NCBI GenBank assembly: GCA_018457135.1
Contig: JAGGDU010000046.1
Location: 201,516 to 265,515, forward strand
Direction: 5' to 3'
Source of the DNA: Trichodesmium erythraeum GBRTRLIN201
GTDB taxonomy: Bacteria > Cyanobacteriota > Cyanobacteriia > Cyanobacteriales > Microcoleaceae
Length of the DNA stretch: 64,000 nucleotides
Shown here: one piece after another, positions 9,506-19,492 of the stretch
How the letters are laid out: each line of letters begins with the position of its first letter
Position numbering within the stretch: the stretch's first letter is position 1
Position numbers and translations under genes: made by a program
Notes under the pieces: model-generated
Database searches by the model: none
What the model was told of the DNA's origin: nothing
What the model saw: the letters and a program-made list of their open reading frames with translations, nothing else

Positions 9506-12500
9506 ATGAAAGGGAATAAAACAATATTAACTGAAAATAGCTCCCCCCTGGGAATTTGGGCTAAGGAAGCTTTAGGACTTCCAGAAGTACAAGTACAGGT
9601 AAGATTGCGAGGTAATCATCTACATATTCTCTGTGAAGCAGAAAAATGTCCTGAAATGAGCTTTGCACTTGCCCAGTTTTCTCAGGCACTGAGTCAGATC
9701 AATATAGAATCTTTATTACCTCCTAATCAACCTCGGATTTACCAGACGTTTCTGTGTGGTCGTACTTTGGGACGTAGGCGACCTGACTGGACAGTAAAAC
9801 TTGATAGTAATAAGGTAAGGGCTCAAAGTGGGAGACTAAATTCTCCTATCTTATCTAATGATTCAGAAACTAATTTCGATCCAACATCTACTTCTACTGC
9901 TTCTACTCCTCAAGAATACTCACAAAATTATCATGGCACTGAAGGTTTACCTGAAGAAAAATTCACAAAAATTGGTGTTGGACAATCTTCTGAACTGGAT
10001 ATCCATCGCGATGTTGCCTCTGAATTGCTGTTAGCTCCTGATCAGGATTTTGTCGGGTCTAATGACACATTAGATAATCTCAACTTTTTATCTCCAAAAT
10101 TCGACTCAGAGACTTTTTCTAGTACTGAACCAGAAAAGTCTAAGTTAAAAACGCAGCTAGATAAACTCAAGGAATCAGATATTAATCTGATTAATTCTTC
10201 TTTAACAGTTTCTTCTAAAAGGTTAGCTAAGTATGGTCACCCAGATGCAATTGCTAGTTATCTGAGTGAAATTTTAGGTGAGTTAGGGGTCTGTGTAAAT
10301 GTTAGTGTTAGAGAAAAACAATTTAAGGAAAAATTAACAGAAACAAGTTCACAATTAGAGGATGTTACTAAAAATTTTAAGTTAAAAACTCAAAAAATCT
10401 TATGGGTATCTTGTGAAGCAACTTATAGTCCCGATCCATCTCTGTTAGCTGAACCAATTACTCAAAAACTAAGAGACCTCAAACTTAAAGATTTCCATGA
10501 AGCTTTAATTTCTCTACTTGTTCGAGGTGAAACGGCTCCTGACTGGATGTTGCGAGTGGATCTAACTCCACCCGATCTGATGCTACAAGAATGGGCGAGT
10601 TGGGGGGATGTAACTGCAATTGAACGTTTGCTTAAACAAAAGCTGGCTACCCTGGGAGTTGATATTCGAGGGATCCTCAAAGAATCAACTTTACATTTAT
10701 TTTGTACTAGTACTAATAATTCCAGCCAAGAGTATCCAGATCAACAGAAAACAAAAGCAGCGATCGCTTCTATATTAGCTACAATTATACCAAGAGGTAT
10801 TCAAGCTGCTACCATATACGGTTGTACGGTTAATGAAAGTAACTACAAAAGGAAAGAATTTCCTCGCTGGATAGACTGGTTGAATTTACCGGCATCAGAA
10901 AATCAAGATCTATCTGCTAGTGCTGAGGTTTTGGCAAGTCAAGGAAACTATGAAGCAATTAGTTTTTTGTTAAATAGATTAGTTAATTCTAACCTTGATC
11001 AAAGACTTAAAACAGGTGGTATCCGGGTATTAATATTATCGAAGCAAGAATTATTGCATGTTATGAGCGAAGCTCCTACAAGTCCATCTCAATCTCAAGT
11101 AGGACCATGCATTGCTAATTTTTTGCGTCAACTTCAAATTCCTGGAGTTAGTGGGGTAAGGGTTTACGGTCGTCGTGCTGGTCAAAAATTACCTTTATGG
11201 CGCTACGGTATTAATTTTACTACGAAAAATCGACGATATTCTGAAAAACCTCCAGAGTTTGCTGCAACTGCCGAAATGGATTTTTTGTTGGGTAAAAGAG
11301 CAGATCGTGCTTTCCTCAAGTTAGCACCAAAAATGACTGAAAAAAGTGACTCAAGTCTTTTATATTTTCATGGGTACACATTATTTAAAGGACGTCTGTT
11401 GACAGGTATTCAGCAGTTACTTATTGGCTCGCGTTTATTTATTCCTAATGAAGAAGATTTGACAAAAATAAGTAATTCATTAACATACAATAGTCGCAGT
11501 TATGGTAAATGGTTTGCTGCTATTTCTTATGCTGCTTTGGGAATTTTATTGACGGTTCAAACTGATTTAAAAGTAGATGAAATATTAAAGAAAGTTCCAG
11601 ATGTTTCTCTGTATGGAAATATTTGTCAAGGTCGAAATTGCCAAACTCAATCAGAAGAAATTGTAGATGAAAATCAAGCTTCAGGATTAATGAATTATCC
11701 TAGTTTTAATAGTCCGCAATTAGATGAACAGTTGCTTCGTTATCAACAATATTTAGAAGCAGAAAAAAAAATACCAGATATTTTAATAGTTGGTAGTTCT
11801 AGAGCTTTGAGAGGGGTCGATCCCACGGTGCTTGCTGAAAGTTTGGCAGCTTTAGGATATCCAAATTTCAGAATTTATAATTTTGGGGTAAATGGTGCAA
11901 CTGCTCAAGTAGTAGATTTGATTGTACGTCAGGTTTTACCACCAGAACAATTGCCAAAATTAATTATTTTTGCTGATGGAGTTCGGGCTCTAAATAGTGG
12001 TAGAGTTGATAGAACTTTTGATATTATTGCTGGTTCTGAAGGTTATGATCAAGTAGATGCTGGTTCGTTTATTATTGGGAATAATAGATCAGACTCATCA
12101 GTTAATTATGATTTAAATAAATATAAGCAAATATTGAAAAAATTAGAGTCAAAAGTTAAGAAAATATCAGTGACTTATCAGCAGCGCGATCGCCTAAAAA
12201 GATTGATAGTATCAATTATTAAGAATCCGACAAATTTTGATTTTTTGTCTGGGGAAGGTAACCAGGATTTAGTAAAAGATCATAACCTAGAGTTAGAGCA
12301 ATTTCAAGCAAATGGTTTTCTGCCAATTTCTATTAAATTTAAACCTGAAAGTTACTATCAAAATTATACTAAAGTTTCTGGTGATTACGATGCTGATTAT
12401 GCTGAGTTTCAATTACGAGGAAAACAAACCACTGCACTCAAAAAATTACTACAATATACTCAGTCAATAGGGGTTAATTTTGTATTTGTAAATATGCCTT

Positions 12501-12730
12501 TAACTATAGTATATTTGGATGAAGTACGAACTGTTTATGAACAAGAATTTCAGGAATATATGCAACAGTTATCTGGGGAATATACTAATTTTATATTTCG
12601 AGATTTAGGCAGTGCATGGCCAGAAACTTATGACAACTTTTCTGACCCTAGTCATCTAAATCTTTACGGAGCGATCGCTGTTTCTCAAACATTAGCTGAT
12701 GATCATATTATTCCTTGGCGAAAGCGTTAA
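9506..12730 (+). CDS. DUF1574-type protein with four N-terminal repeats and SGNH-like C-terminal domain
   Basis: About 1,074 residues from the ATG at 9506. The frame stays open back to a TTG at 9425, but the ATG is preferred because the upstream stretch looks unlike the rest. The N-terminal two thirds contain four ~100-residue repeats, each running from a helical 'G(D/N)..AI..LL' stretch through 'L.I(L/W)C.A' to a terminal tryptophan motif ('RRPDWTVKLD', 'TAPDWMLRVD', 'FPRWIDWLN', 'LPLWRYGINF'). A single transmembrane helix lies near 668-685. The rest has 'DILIVGSSRALRGVDP' near residue 760 and 'SDPSHLNLYGA' near 1046, resembling the Ser and Asp-His blocks of SGNH hydrolases or acyl-transfer enzymes. 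This matches the cyanobacterial DUF1574 family. A cell-surface polysaccharide acyl/esterase role is inference. Confidence 0.75.
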   Translation: MKGNKTILTENSSPLGIWAKEALGLPEVQVQVRLRGNHLHILCEAEKCPEMSFALAQFSQALSQINIESLLPPNQPRIYQTFLCGRTLGRRRPDWTVKLDSNKVRAQSGRLNSPILSNDSETNFDPTSTSTASTPQEYSQNYHGTEGLPEEKFTKIGVGQSSELDIHRDVASELLLAPDQDFVGSNDTLDNLNFLSPKFDSETFSSTEPEKSKLKTQLDKLKESDINLINSSLTVSSKRLAKYGHPDAIASYLSEILGELGVCVNVSVREKQFKEKLTETSSQLEDVTKNFKLKTQKILWVSCEATYSPDPSLLAEPITQKLRDLKLKDFHEALISLLVRGETAPDWMLRVDLTPPDLMLQEWASWGDVTAIERLLKQKLATLGVDIRGILKESTLHLFCTSTNNSSQEYPDQQKTKAAIASILATIIPRGIQAATIYGCTVNESNYKRKEFPRWIDWLNLPASENQDLSASAEVLASQGNYEAISFLLNRLVNSNLDQRLKTGGIRVLILSKQELLHVMSEAPTSPSQSQVGPCIANFLRQLQIPGVSGVRVYGRRAGQKLPLWRYGINFTTKNRRYSEKPPEFAATAEMDFLLGKRADRAFLKLAPKMTEKSDSSLLYFHGYTLFKGRLLTGIQQLLIGSRLFIPNEEDLTKISNSLTYNSRSYGKWFAAISYAALGILLTVQTDLKVDEILKKVPDVSLYGNICQGRNCQTQSEEIVDENQASGLMNYPSFNSPQLDEQLLRYQQYLEAEKKIPDILIVGSSRALRGVDPTVLAESLAALGYPNFRIYNFGVNGATAQVVDLIVRQVLPPEQLPKLIIFADGVRALNSGRVDRTFDIIAGSEGYDQVDAGSFIIGNNRSDSSVNYDLNKYKQILKKLESKVKKISVTYQQRDRLKRLIVSIIKNPTNFDFLSGEGNQDLVKDHNLELEQFQANGFLPISIKFKPESYYQNYTKVSGDYDADYAEFQLRGKQTTALKKLLQYTQSIGVNFVFVNMPLTIVYLDEVRTVYEQEFQEYMQQLSGEYTNFIFRDLGSAWPETYDNFSDPSHLNLYGAIAVSQTLADDHIIPWRKR

Positions 12731-13066
12731 ATTTATGCTATGATAGATATAGATTCACAATTATTGTGCATCAAAAATAAAGGTTAAAAAACTAGCTATA
12801 ACTATAGCTTAAATCGAAACCTAGGAAATAGATAAGTTGTTAAAAACTTTAATAACATATTATCAACTTAAAAAAACCATAAAATCCTAACTCTACAAAA
12901 CTTGAACTGTTATTAGTATTTGTGAGAATAGGTAATTTAAATTGTTAAAATCTAAAAAAATATAGACAATTACCCCGTATCCGAATATTTAGGTCAATGT
13001 GATTACAAAATGGGTATATATTTATTGCTAACCTGAAAATTAAAATAAAAATCTCAGGAGTTTGAT
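12731..13066. other. Intergenic AT-rich spacer
   Basis: No gene, RNA or repeat is recognised. It should hold the promoter of the downstream hydroxylase gene, but no promoter elements could be assigned with confidence. Confidence 0.5.
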
Positions 13067-14077
13067 ATGCTTAATTCCATCCAACAATTTATTCAACAGC
13101 TGCCTGAAGTATTAAAATCATTATTTATGGTAGCTTTTCCAGTATTTAACCCTCATCATAAGTTGTATTTTGTCTATACAATAGTATTTATTGTATTTAT
13201 TTTGGGGGTTTATTATGTCCGTGAGTCAAAATCAAATGGTTTTGGCTTGAGAAAAGCATTAGCATATTGCTTTCCCAAATCTCTATATACTAAACAATCA
13301 GCAATTTTAGACTATCAGTGCTACCTGATTAACGGTGTATTGGCAATAATTGTTAGCCTGACTGGTTTTTTTACCCTATCACAAATTACTTCCGATTTCG
13401 TAAATCAGTTTTTATGTGGGTTATTTGGAAAGACTGAAATCCAAGTAGAAATGACTCTTGCTCTCAAAATTGTTTATACAACTTTTGCAGTTTTAGTAAT
13501 AGATTTTGGTGTTTTTTTGGCTCATTATCTTCTACACAAAATTCCAGTACTTTGGGAGTTCCATAAAGCTCATCATTTAGCAGAGGGATTGAATCCTATT
13601 ACAGGCTTTAGATATCATCCAATTGATATAGGATTAAAGCAAACCATGAAAATATTTTTTCTGGGAATTTATATGGGAATATTCGGTTACTTTGTTAACC
13701 AAGAAGTCAAAGCTATTACAATTGCTGGTTTACTGATATCAAGCTTTTTGTTTAGGTTTATTATTCATCTACGACACTCTCATATTTGGGTTTCTTTTGG
13801 TTGGCACTTAAGTCATATCTTCCAGAGCCCAGCTATGCACCATATTCATCATAGCGAAAAAGTAGAATATTATGACAAAAACTTTGGCTTAATATTCTCA
13901 TTTTGGGACTATATGTTTGGTACAATTCACGTTCCTAAAGTCCGCGAAGAGTTAACTGTAGGACTTGGAGAAAGTGATTACCAGAATATTTGGCAACTCT
14001 ATTATGTACCTTTTTTACAAGCCTATAAACTGGTGTCAAAATCCCTAGGTAAAGTAGCTAGTGCGAAGGCTAATTAA
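13067..14077 (+). CDS. Sterol desaturase / fatty acid hydroxylase family protein
   Basis: The 336-residue multi-pass membrane protein carries the histidine clusters of the di-iron fatty-acid-hydroxylase superfamily: 'LAHYLLHKIP', 'WEFHKAHHLAEG', 'HLRHSH' and 'MHHIHHSEK', which bind the two iron ions. Hydrophobic segments are visible near residues 35-50, 90-110 and 140-160, and around 195-235. Members hydroxylate or desaturate lipids, sterols or carotenoid-like substrates; the substrate here cannot be read from sequence. A clear ribosome-binding site (CAGGAG, 13055-13060) precedes the ATG. It is monocistronic, with no adjacent lipid genes. Confidence 0.9.
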   Translation: MLNSIQQFIQQLPEVLKSLFMVAFPVFNPHHKLYFVYTIVFIVFILGVYYVRESKSNGFGLRKALAYCFPKSLYTKQSAILDYQCYLINGVLAIIVSLTGFFTLSQITSDFVNQFLCGLFGKTEIQVEMTLALKIVYTTFAVLVIDFGVFLAHYLLHKIPVLWEFHKAHHLAEGLNPITGFRYHPIDIGLKQTMKIFFLGIYMGIFGYFVNQEVKAITIAGLLISSFLFRFIIHLRHSHIWVSFGWHLSHIFQSPAMHHIHHSEKVEYYDKNFGLIFSFWDYMFGTIHVPKVREELTVGLGESDYQNIWQLYYVPFLQAYKLVSKSLGKVASAKAN

Positions 14078-14236
14078 GGAAAGATGATGAGAAATAAAAG
14101 ATAAGTTATTATTATAATTAATTAAGGGGAGATGGTATAACACAAAAACTATCAAAACCATCTTCCTGAAATAACCAGTTATGAAGAGCGTATCCCTGAT
14201 GATGGGAATCATTCTGGCAAGATTTTATCTATCATT

Positions 14237-14276
14237 ATTTTTGTTGCTTCATTGATATTTTTGTTGCTTCATTGAT
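14237..14276. repeat. 20-bp tandem direct repeat
   Basis: ATTTTTGTTGCTTCATTGAT occurs twice back to back (14237-14256 and 14257-14276). Confidence 0.9.
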
Positions 14277-14636
14277 AGGTTGTCGCCTAAGATTTTCTAC
14301 AAATTTTCGCCCATAATGAGGATCAGAGAAAGGAGGTTGACTATACTTTGGGCATGTCCATATTTAATAATTTTGGTCAACTTTCACTTAGGAAAATTCA
14401 TCTTGACAAACCTAACTTTATTACTTTATTTTGATAAAAAACTATTACGCGATCAGGACTACTTTTTCCAGAGAATCTAGGGTTTGATTAAAAGTTAAAT
14501 ACAATGATATGATTGTTGTCCTAAATTGTTTAAGATATAGGTAAGGTGAAAAAACTTTATCTTGAGTTTCAATAGAAAGTCTCATTTATTTGTTCCCCTA
14601 AATAAGCCGAGATTCCTAGAAAAAGTAGGTCAAAAT

Positions 14637-14863
14637 GAAGTTTCAGCATCTGGTTTTTCTGGGACTTAGAATACAGCATTCCAAATGCTCAAAAGCAAGT
14701 TTCAAGAGATAGTATTGCCAAGATAACTCCCAGGCCCAGAATTGTTGAGTATAATATTAGGATGAATGTTAGCGATCCTCAGAAATTAGAAAAGGATATC
14801 AAAGCGATCGCTGAGTTTCACAAATTTTTTTTTATTGATTATTTATTCATTTCAAAAGTTTTT
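14637..14863 (+). pseudogene. Coding-like fragment, unrecognised
   Basis: Between a TGA at about 14634 and a stop near 14866 the frame reads SFSIWFFWDLEYSIPNAQKQ and later IRMNVSDPQKLEKDIKAIAE. It has protein-like composition and a HIP1 octamer, unlike the AT-rich sequence around it. There is no start codon with a ribosome-binding site, and no family is recognised. It is best read as a remnant of a lost gene. Confidence 0.3.
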
Positions 14864-15430
14864 TGAAATAGTTAAAAATATGATTAAAAAGGGTTGGTAA
14901 TTACAAATAAAAATTAATAAAAGTGAATTTATTAGGCTTTTATCAAAACCATGTTAAGCAAAAATTTAGTCTATCCCAAATAGTAACATTACAAATATTA
15001 TTATACGTGATTCTCAGTACATAAAACTGTACAAATATTAAAATTAAGCAGTTATTTTCTCCTACCAATAAAATTATAAGGTAAGGAAAAAAAGGTACAA
15101 ATATTTTGTGCTTGTAAATGACTTTAGCATAGCTTTATTCTGGTTTCCTGTAGTTAAAAATATGAGTAAAATTTATTCCAATTCACTTCAGATATAGTAT
15201 TAATTTGAGACCGTATTTACTGTTAATATCTTAATCTTTTAATGATTACTGTAGCTTCCAAAAAGATGGCTTTACCTATAGTAATTTAATAGAAAAAAAA
15301 TAGTAATTTTTCCTGTGTTAAAATAATTGAAAGCATATTAAATAATTCTAACCATAGATAGAGAATTCCGTAGTATTTTCTTATCCCATTAGTTGAAAAA
15401 ATATTAAAAACAAGATATATGTTTTGTTTT

Positions 15431-15504
15431 GAGATAAAAAAAATAAACTATCATTAGGATAAAATTTGAGATAAAAAAATAAACTATGATTAGGATAAAA
15501 TATG
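15431..15504. repeat. 37-bp tandem repeat
   Basis: The unit starting GAGATAAAAAAAATAAACTA and ending TTAGGATAAAATTT is present twice with a period of 37 bp, differing by one inserted A and single substitutions. Confidence 0.8.
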
Positions 15505-17178
15505 AGCCACTATCAGAGTTAAAAGTCAATATCGGTGAAGCTAAATTATTATTCAATTAAAAGATTACCAATATGTAATAGGGAATATATAATTTACTCA
15601 ATTATAAAAAACAGAAATATTGTCAAAAATATGTTGCAAAAAAAAATGGTATATTTTGACGAATTTATTATCCGTAGTCAAAGTTAAAAAAAATCTACAA
15701 CCAGAGAATGGGAATAGAAGCAATGTTTAAAGATTATAAAAGCGTTGGTTATAATCTAGAAGGAGCTAATATAATTAAACGAGACTGGATAATTTAATTT
15801 TATTAATAGCTATTTCAGGCAGAATTAGTTATTTTTTATACTAAAAAATAAAAAAAAGAGGTTCAAAATATATATCAATAACTAATACAGAAAGACATAA
15901 ATGAAATAAAAAAATAGTAGCTTTTTTGTAGGATTATCTTGTACTTATTGAGAAATAAATAATAATTTTTTTTTGATTAGTAGAAAATTTAATGAGGCTT
16001 AATCCTCATAGATTTATATATTATTGCAGGGGAATAAAAGCGATAAATACAGTGGTTAATTAGACCATAATTTTTGATTAAAGATAAATTTAAAAGTTAG
16101 TTTTTTTCATAATATTATTCTCTTAACTAGAATAATGATTCACCTTGACTAGGAGATTGTATTGGGTTCGCTCTTTGAACACACTACACTTCAAAATTTC
16201 TCAATAAGGGTTTCTTTTTGTTGAAATATTTTTCAGTCCCTGAAGGCTAAAACATTCTATATATGGTTTTTTAGCTAGCTTGTTACCCCGTGAATTTTTT
16301 TTACAGATACCCTCTAAGGCTTTAATATCAATTATTATGAATTAATACTATTTTTTTGTAAATTTTAAATTATTAATCAAACAAATAATTAGTTAATTTT
16401 TTTGATTATTAGCTAAACTTTTTTTCATGGATTACTAGGAAATTAAATCATTCAATAACATGATAATTGTGAGGATATATTTATGTAAAATCAGAAAAAA
16501 AAATATCTTTTAATTAACCACATTTTTTTTATAGGATGCCTCTGATAATCATAAACCAAAACAAGGGAAAAAGCAGAAAAAATAATATTAAAAATGTTAG
16601 TTTGGAAATAAGAGTAATTTCATCTTTAATATACAAATAAAAATAAGCTGCTAATTATTCTATTTTAACATTTTTTTACAGCCAAGATGTGGCATTTATG
16701 TAGGTAAAGCTATATAGCTACAAAACTTGTTTCATTACAGCTTGATTGTCATGATGAACGAACTAATTACTACTATTTATTGACTCTTTTAGAATCAATT
16801 TAAATAGAAAAAATTGATATTTCTGGTATAATTGAATTATGGCTATTATCAATTTAATAACTGATAAGGTGATAACTAAAATAACTTTTGGTTTTGAGGT
16901 GCAAATCAGCTTGTGAAGTAATCAGTACATCCTGTAATAAGGAAGCTTGAAAGACTCGAATATTTTTTTCATTTCCTATCCGAGGGGAGTATTGATATCA
17001 TATCTCTGTCTTTGAACATGAAAAAAAATTAGGCAATTGAGAATATCGGATCAATTAAAGTGAGAAAAGTATTTTTATTATGGCTAATTAATGAGAGTTA
17101 ACATGAAATTTTATTTTTGGTAAAATCAATAATAAACAATTACAATAATTATAGAAAACTCTGAATATACTAATAACT

Positions 17179-18198
17179 ATGACACCAGCAGTTTTAATAG
17201 AAAATCTTCAAAAAAGTTATGGTTCATCCGTAGCAGTTAAAGACGTTTCCTTTAAGATAGAATCTGGAGAAATATTTGGTTTACTTGGCCCCAATGGTGC
17301 TGGCAAAACAACTACTCTACGCGCTCTATGTACACTAATTACACCAGATGCTGGACGCTTAGAAGTATCAGGTATTTCGGTGGTTGACCAACCAAGAATA
17401 GCCAGACAACGCCTTGGGTATGTTGCCCAAGAAGTAGCATTAGACAAAGTATTAACAGGTCGAGAACTACTGGAACTTCAAGGAGCAATATATCATATCC
17501 CTAGCAAACTGGCCAAAGAAAGAATCGACAAAGTGATTAGTCTTCTTGAGATAAAAGACTGGGCAGATAAAAAAACTGGTACTTACTCTGGTGGTATCCG
17601 TAAACGTCTTGACCTAGCAGCAGGTTTGTTACATCAACCAGATGTCTTAGTTTTAGATGAACCTACAGTCGGTTTAGATATTGACAGTAGGGTAGCCGTA
17701 TGGGATTTTTTGCGTCAGTTACGCGACTCAGGCACAACAGTTTTGATCACTAGTCACTATCTTGAAGAAGTGGATGCTTTAGCAGACCGGGTAGCTATTA
17801 TTGATAAAGGGGTGGTTATTGCAACTGGTACTCCTTCGGAACTTAAAGATCGAGTAGGAGGCGATCGCATCACTTTGCGCATTAGAGAATTTTCTCCTGC
17901 TGAAGAAGCAGAAAGAGCTAAAACATTACTGGCTCCCCTGCCAATAGTTCAAGAAGTTATTATCAATGCTGCTCAGGGCAATTCTTTAAACCTAGTTGTT
18001 ACACCCCAGAGCGATGCTTTAATCAAAATTCAACGATCATTACAAGAAGCTGGTTTACCTATTTTTGGTATTGCTCAAGCACGACCAAGTCTAGATGACG
18101 TTTATTTAGCAGCAACAGGAAAAACCTTAATGGATGCAGAATTAGCTGCTTCTAATAGTCGAGACTTAAAAGCAGAGAAAAAACAGAGCATGCGCTAG
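17179..18198 (+). CDS. ABC transporter ATP-binding protein (DrrA-type exporter ATPase)
   Basis: The 339-residue ATPase has all nucleotide-binding motifs: Walker A 'GPNGAGKTT' (~37-45), Q-loop in 'GYVAQEVALD', signature 'YSGGIRKRLDLA' (~137-148), Walker B 'VLVLDEPTVGLD', and the switch histidine in 'LITSHYLEE'. The C-terminal ~100 residues match the extension seen in multidrug or daunorubicin-type (DrrA/CcmA) exporter ATPases. Such proteins pair with a separate ABC-2 membrane subunit, normally the next gene. Here the next gene is a redoxin, so the permease must be elsewhere or lost. The substrate is unknown. Confidence 0.93.
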   Translation: MTPAVLIENLQKSYGSSVAVKDVSFKIESGEIFGLLGPNGAGKTTTLRALCTLITPDAGRLEVSGISVVDQPRIARQRLGYVAQEVALDKVLTGRELLELQGAIYHIPSKLAKERIDKVISLLEIKDWADKKTGTYSGGIRKRLDLAAGLLHQPDVLVLDEPTVGLDIDSRVAVWDFLRQLRDSGTTVLITSHYLEEVDALADRVAIIDKGVVIATGTPSELKDRVGGDRITLRIREFSPAEEAERAKTLLAPLPIVQEVIINAAQGNSLNLVVTPQSDALIKIQRSLQEAGLPIFGIAQARPSLDDVYLAATGKTLMDAELAASNSRDLKAEKKQSMR

Positions 18199-18210
18199 TC
18201 AAAAGTAAAC

Positions 18211-18389
18211 AGTCAAAACTTAAAAGTCAAAACTTAGAAAAAAATTTAGGAGTCAACAATTCAGCAAGTATTTATAATTAATATTTCACTGAGAATTTGA
18301 CTCCTGATTAACCTAAAAGTCAAAACTTAAAAGTCAAAAGTCAGAAAAAAATTTAGGAGTCAACAACTCAGTAAATATTTATACTTAAT
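18211..18389. repeat. Direct repeat pair (~72 bp, period 107)
   Basis: AGTCAAAACTTAAAAGTCAA starts at 18211 and again at 18318. The following ~50 bases (including AAAAAAATTTAGGAGTCAAC) are also shared with a few substitutions. The pair sits between the ABC ATPase and redoxin genes. Confidence 0.8.
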
Positions 18390-18417
18390 CCTTTTTATAA
18401 TTGTAAAGGATTTCAAT

Positions 18418-19221
18418 TTGATTAATGTCCTAACACCTAAAAATTCTATGAATATATATCAGATCCTAAAACAAAGCCAACGTTTAAGAATTAGTGATGG
18501 CCAGACTGTTCCTATTCTCAGTGGTTGTGAAAATGTTAATCGTCTGTTAGTTTTAATCTGGTCACAATTGGGCGATTTTGATAATCTCGAATATGCTTGG
18601 TGGTTACAACGAGAATCAGCAAAATTGCAAGAATTGGGGATAACACTACGGGCGATCGGTATTGGTAATTACGCTTCTGGTGAGAGATTTTGTAAATATA
18701 CCAAATTTCCCACTGAATCATTATTTGTCGATCCAGATGCCAAATTACATCAAGAATTAGAATTATATCAGGGATTAACCTGGAAATTTCCCTTATTAAA
18801 TAAAGGTCAAAGTGCTTTCCTCAATTTAATGATCATGTGTGCAGGCATTGGTAGTCCAGGCACTTTAAGAGAAGTACTGAGAGGTTATCTAGGGGATAAA
18901 AAAGCACCTCAACTAATTGATGCTCATGAAGTAATTCATGCTAAACCTTTACCACCCCTAAAGGGTTCATTTTTTAACCTTGCAGGTGGAAAAGGTTGTC
19001 AACGTCCTTTTGAACTAGCAACACTCAGGTTAAGAAACATGACCGAAGTCCTAAGTAATTGGTCAACCTATATACCTAATTCTAGTTATTTAACTCAAAG
19101 AGGCGCCACTTTTCTCTTTGATCATCAGGGAAATTTGTTGTACAAACATTGCGATCGCGGCATTCTAGGTTTTGCCGAAGATAAAAGTAACCCTCTATCT
19201 TTTGTTTTAAATAGAGAATAG
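18418..19221 (+). CDS. PRXL2/AhpC-TSA-type redoxin family protein
   Basis: The ~267-residue soluble protein resembles the peroxiredoxin-like 2 (AhpC/TSA antioxidant, PF13911-type) group found in cyanobacteria and plastids: a thioredoxin-fold core 'RLLVLIWSQLGDFDNLEYAW', 'GITLRAIGIGNYASGERFC' and a C-terminal 'RGATFLFDHQGNLLYKH' strand block. The classic CxxC position is not occupied (WSQLGD), so catalysis by that motif is doubtful. The TTG at 18418 follows AAAGGA (18405-18410) with seven bases between. The first ATG is at 18448 but has no ribosome-binding site. The role is presumably redox-related, but this is inference from the fold. Confidence 0.7.
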   Translation: MINVLTPKNSMNIYQILKQSQRLRISDGQTVPILSGCENVNRLLVLIWSQLGDFDNLEYAWWLQRESAKLQELGITLRAIGIGNYASGERFCKYTKFPTESLFVDPDAKLHQELELYQGLTWKFPLLNKGQSAFLNLMIMCAGIGSPGTLREVLRGYLGDKKAPQLIDAHEVIHAKPLPPLKGSFFNLAGGKGCQRPFELATLRLRNMTEVLSNWSTYIPNSSYLTQRGATFLFDHQGNLLYKHCDRGILGFAEDKSNPLSFVLNRE

Positions 19222-19297
19222 GGAATAGGAAAACATTAGGAAAAAATAGGTGTAGGGATATTGTCCTTTCATCCCATTTTCGCCCTTTTGTGGTGAC

Positions 19298-19380
19298 TAA
19301 ACCCCGGATTTATAAAATATTACAACATAAGTGCGGATTTCTATCAGAGCATACGCAACCAAACAAAAAAACCGGGTTTA
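19298..19380. repeat. Imperfect inverted repeat between convergent genes
   Basis: TAAACCCCGGATTT at the left is nearly complementary to AAAAACCGGGTTTA at the right, enclosing about 55 bp. It lies between the redoxin gene and the convergent hydrolase gene. It may be a small inverted-repeat element or serve as a bidirectional terminator. Confidence 0.45.
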
Positions 19381-19492
19381 TTCCCATGACTATTGTTTTT
19401 CGCAATTCGATGGCAAATTTTGTTACCAACCCAGTTCCTACCTAAGTCGTGTCTGTTAAAGTCGATACTGGTCTAGCGTTAGTAAAAATTTC

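Larger units (their letters stand above)
14078..17178. other. 3.1-kb AT-rich gene-free region
   Basis: No intact gene is seen. A 20-bp direct repeat (14237-14276), two short coding-like fragments (about 14235-14370 on the minus strand and 14637-14863 on the plus strand) and a 37-bp tandem repeat (15431-15504) are present. From about 14820 on, composition becomes extremely AT-rich, with long A and T runs and frequent stops in all frames. This is typical of decayed intergenic sequence in Trichodesmium-like genomes, although unrecognised non-coding RNAs cannot be excluded. Confidence 0.6.

Noticed and set aside
14280-14480. 66-codon plus-strand frame
   Set aside because: The opposite strand looks more protein-like in part, and no family or ribosome-binding site supports this frame.
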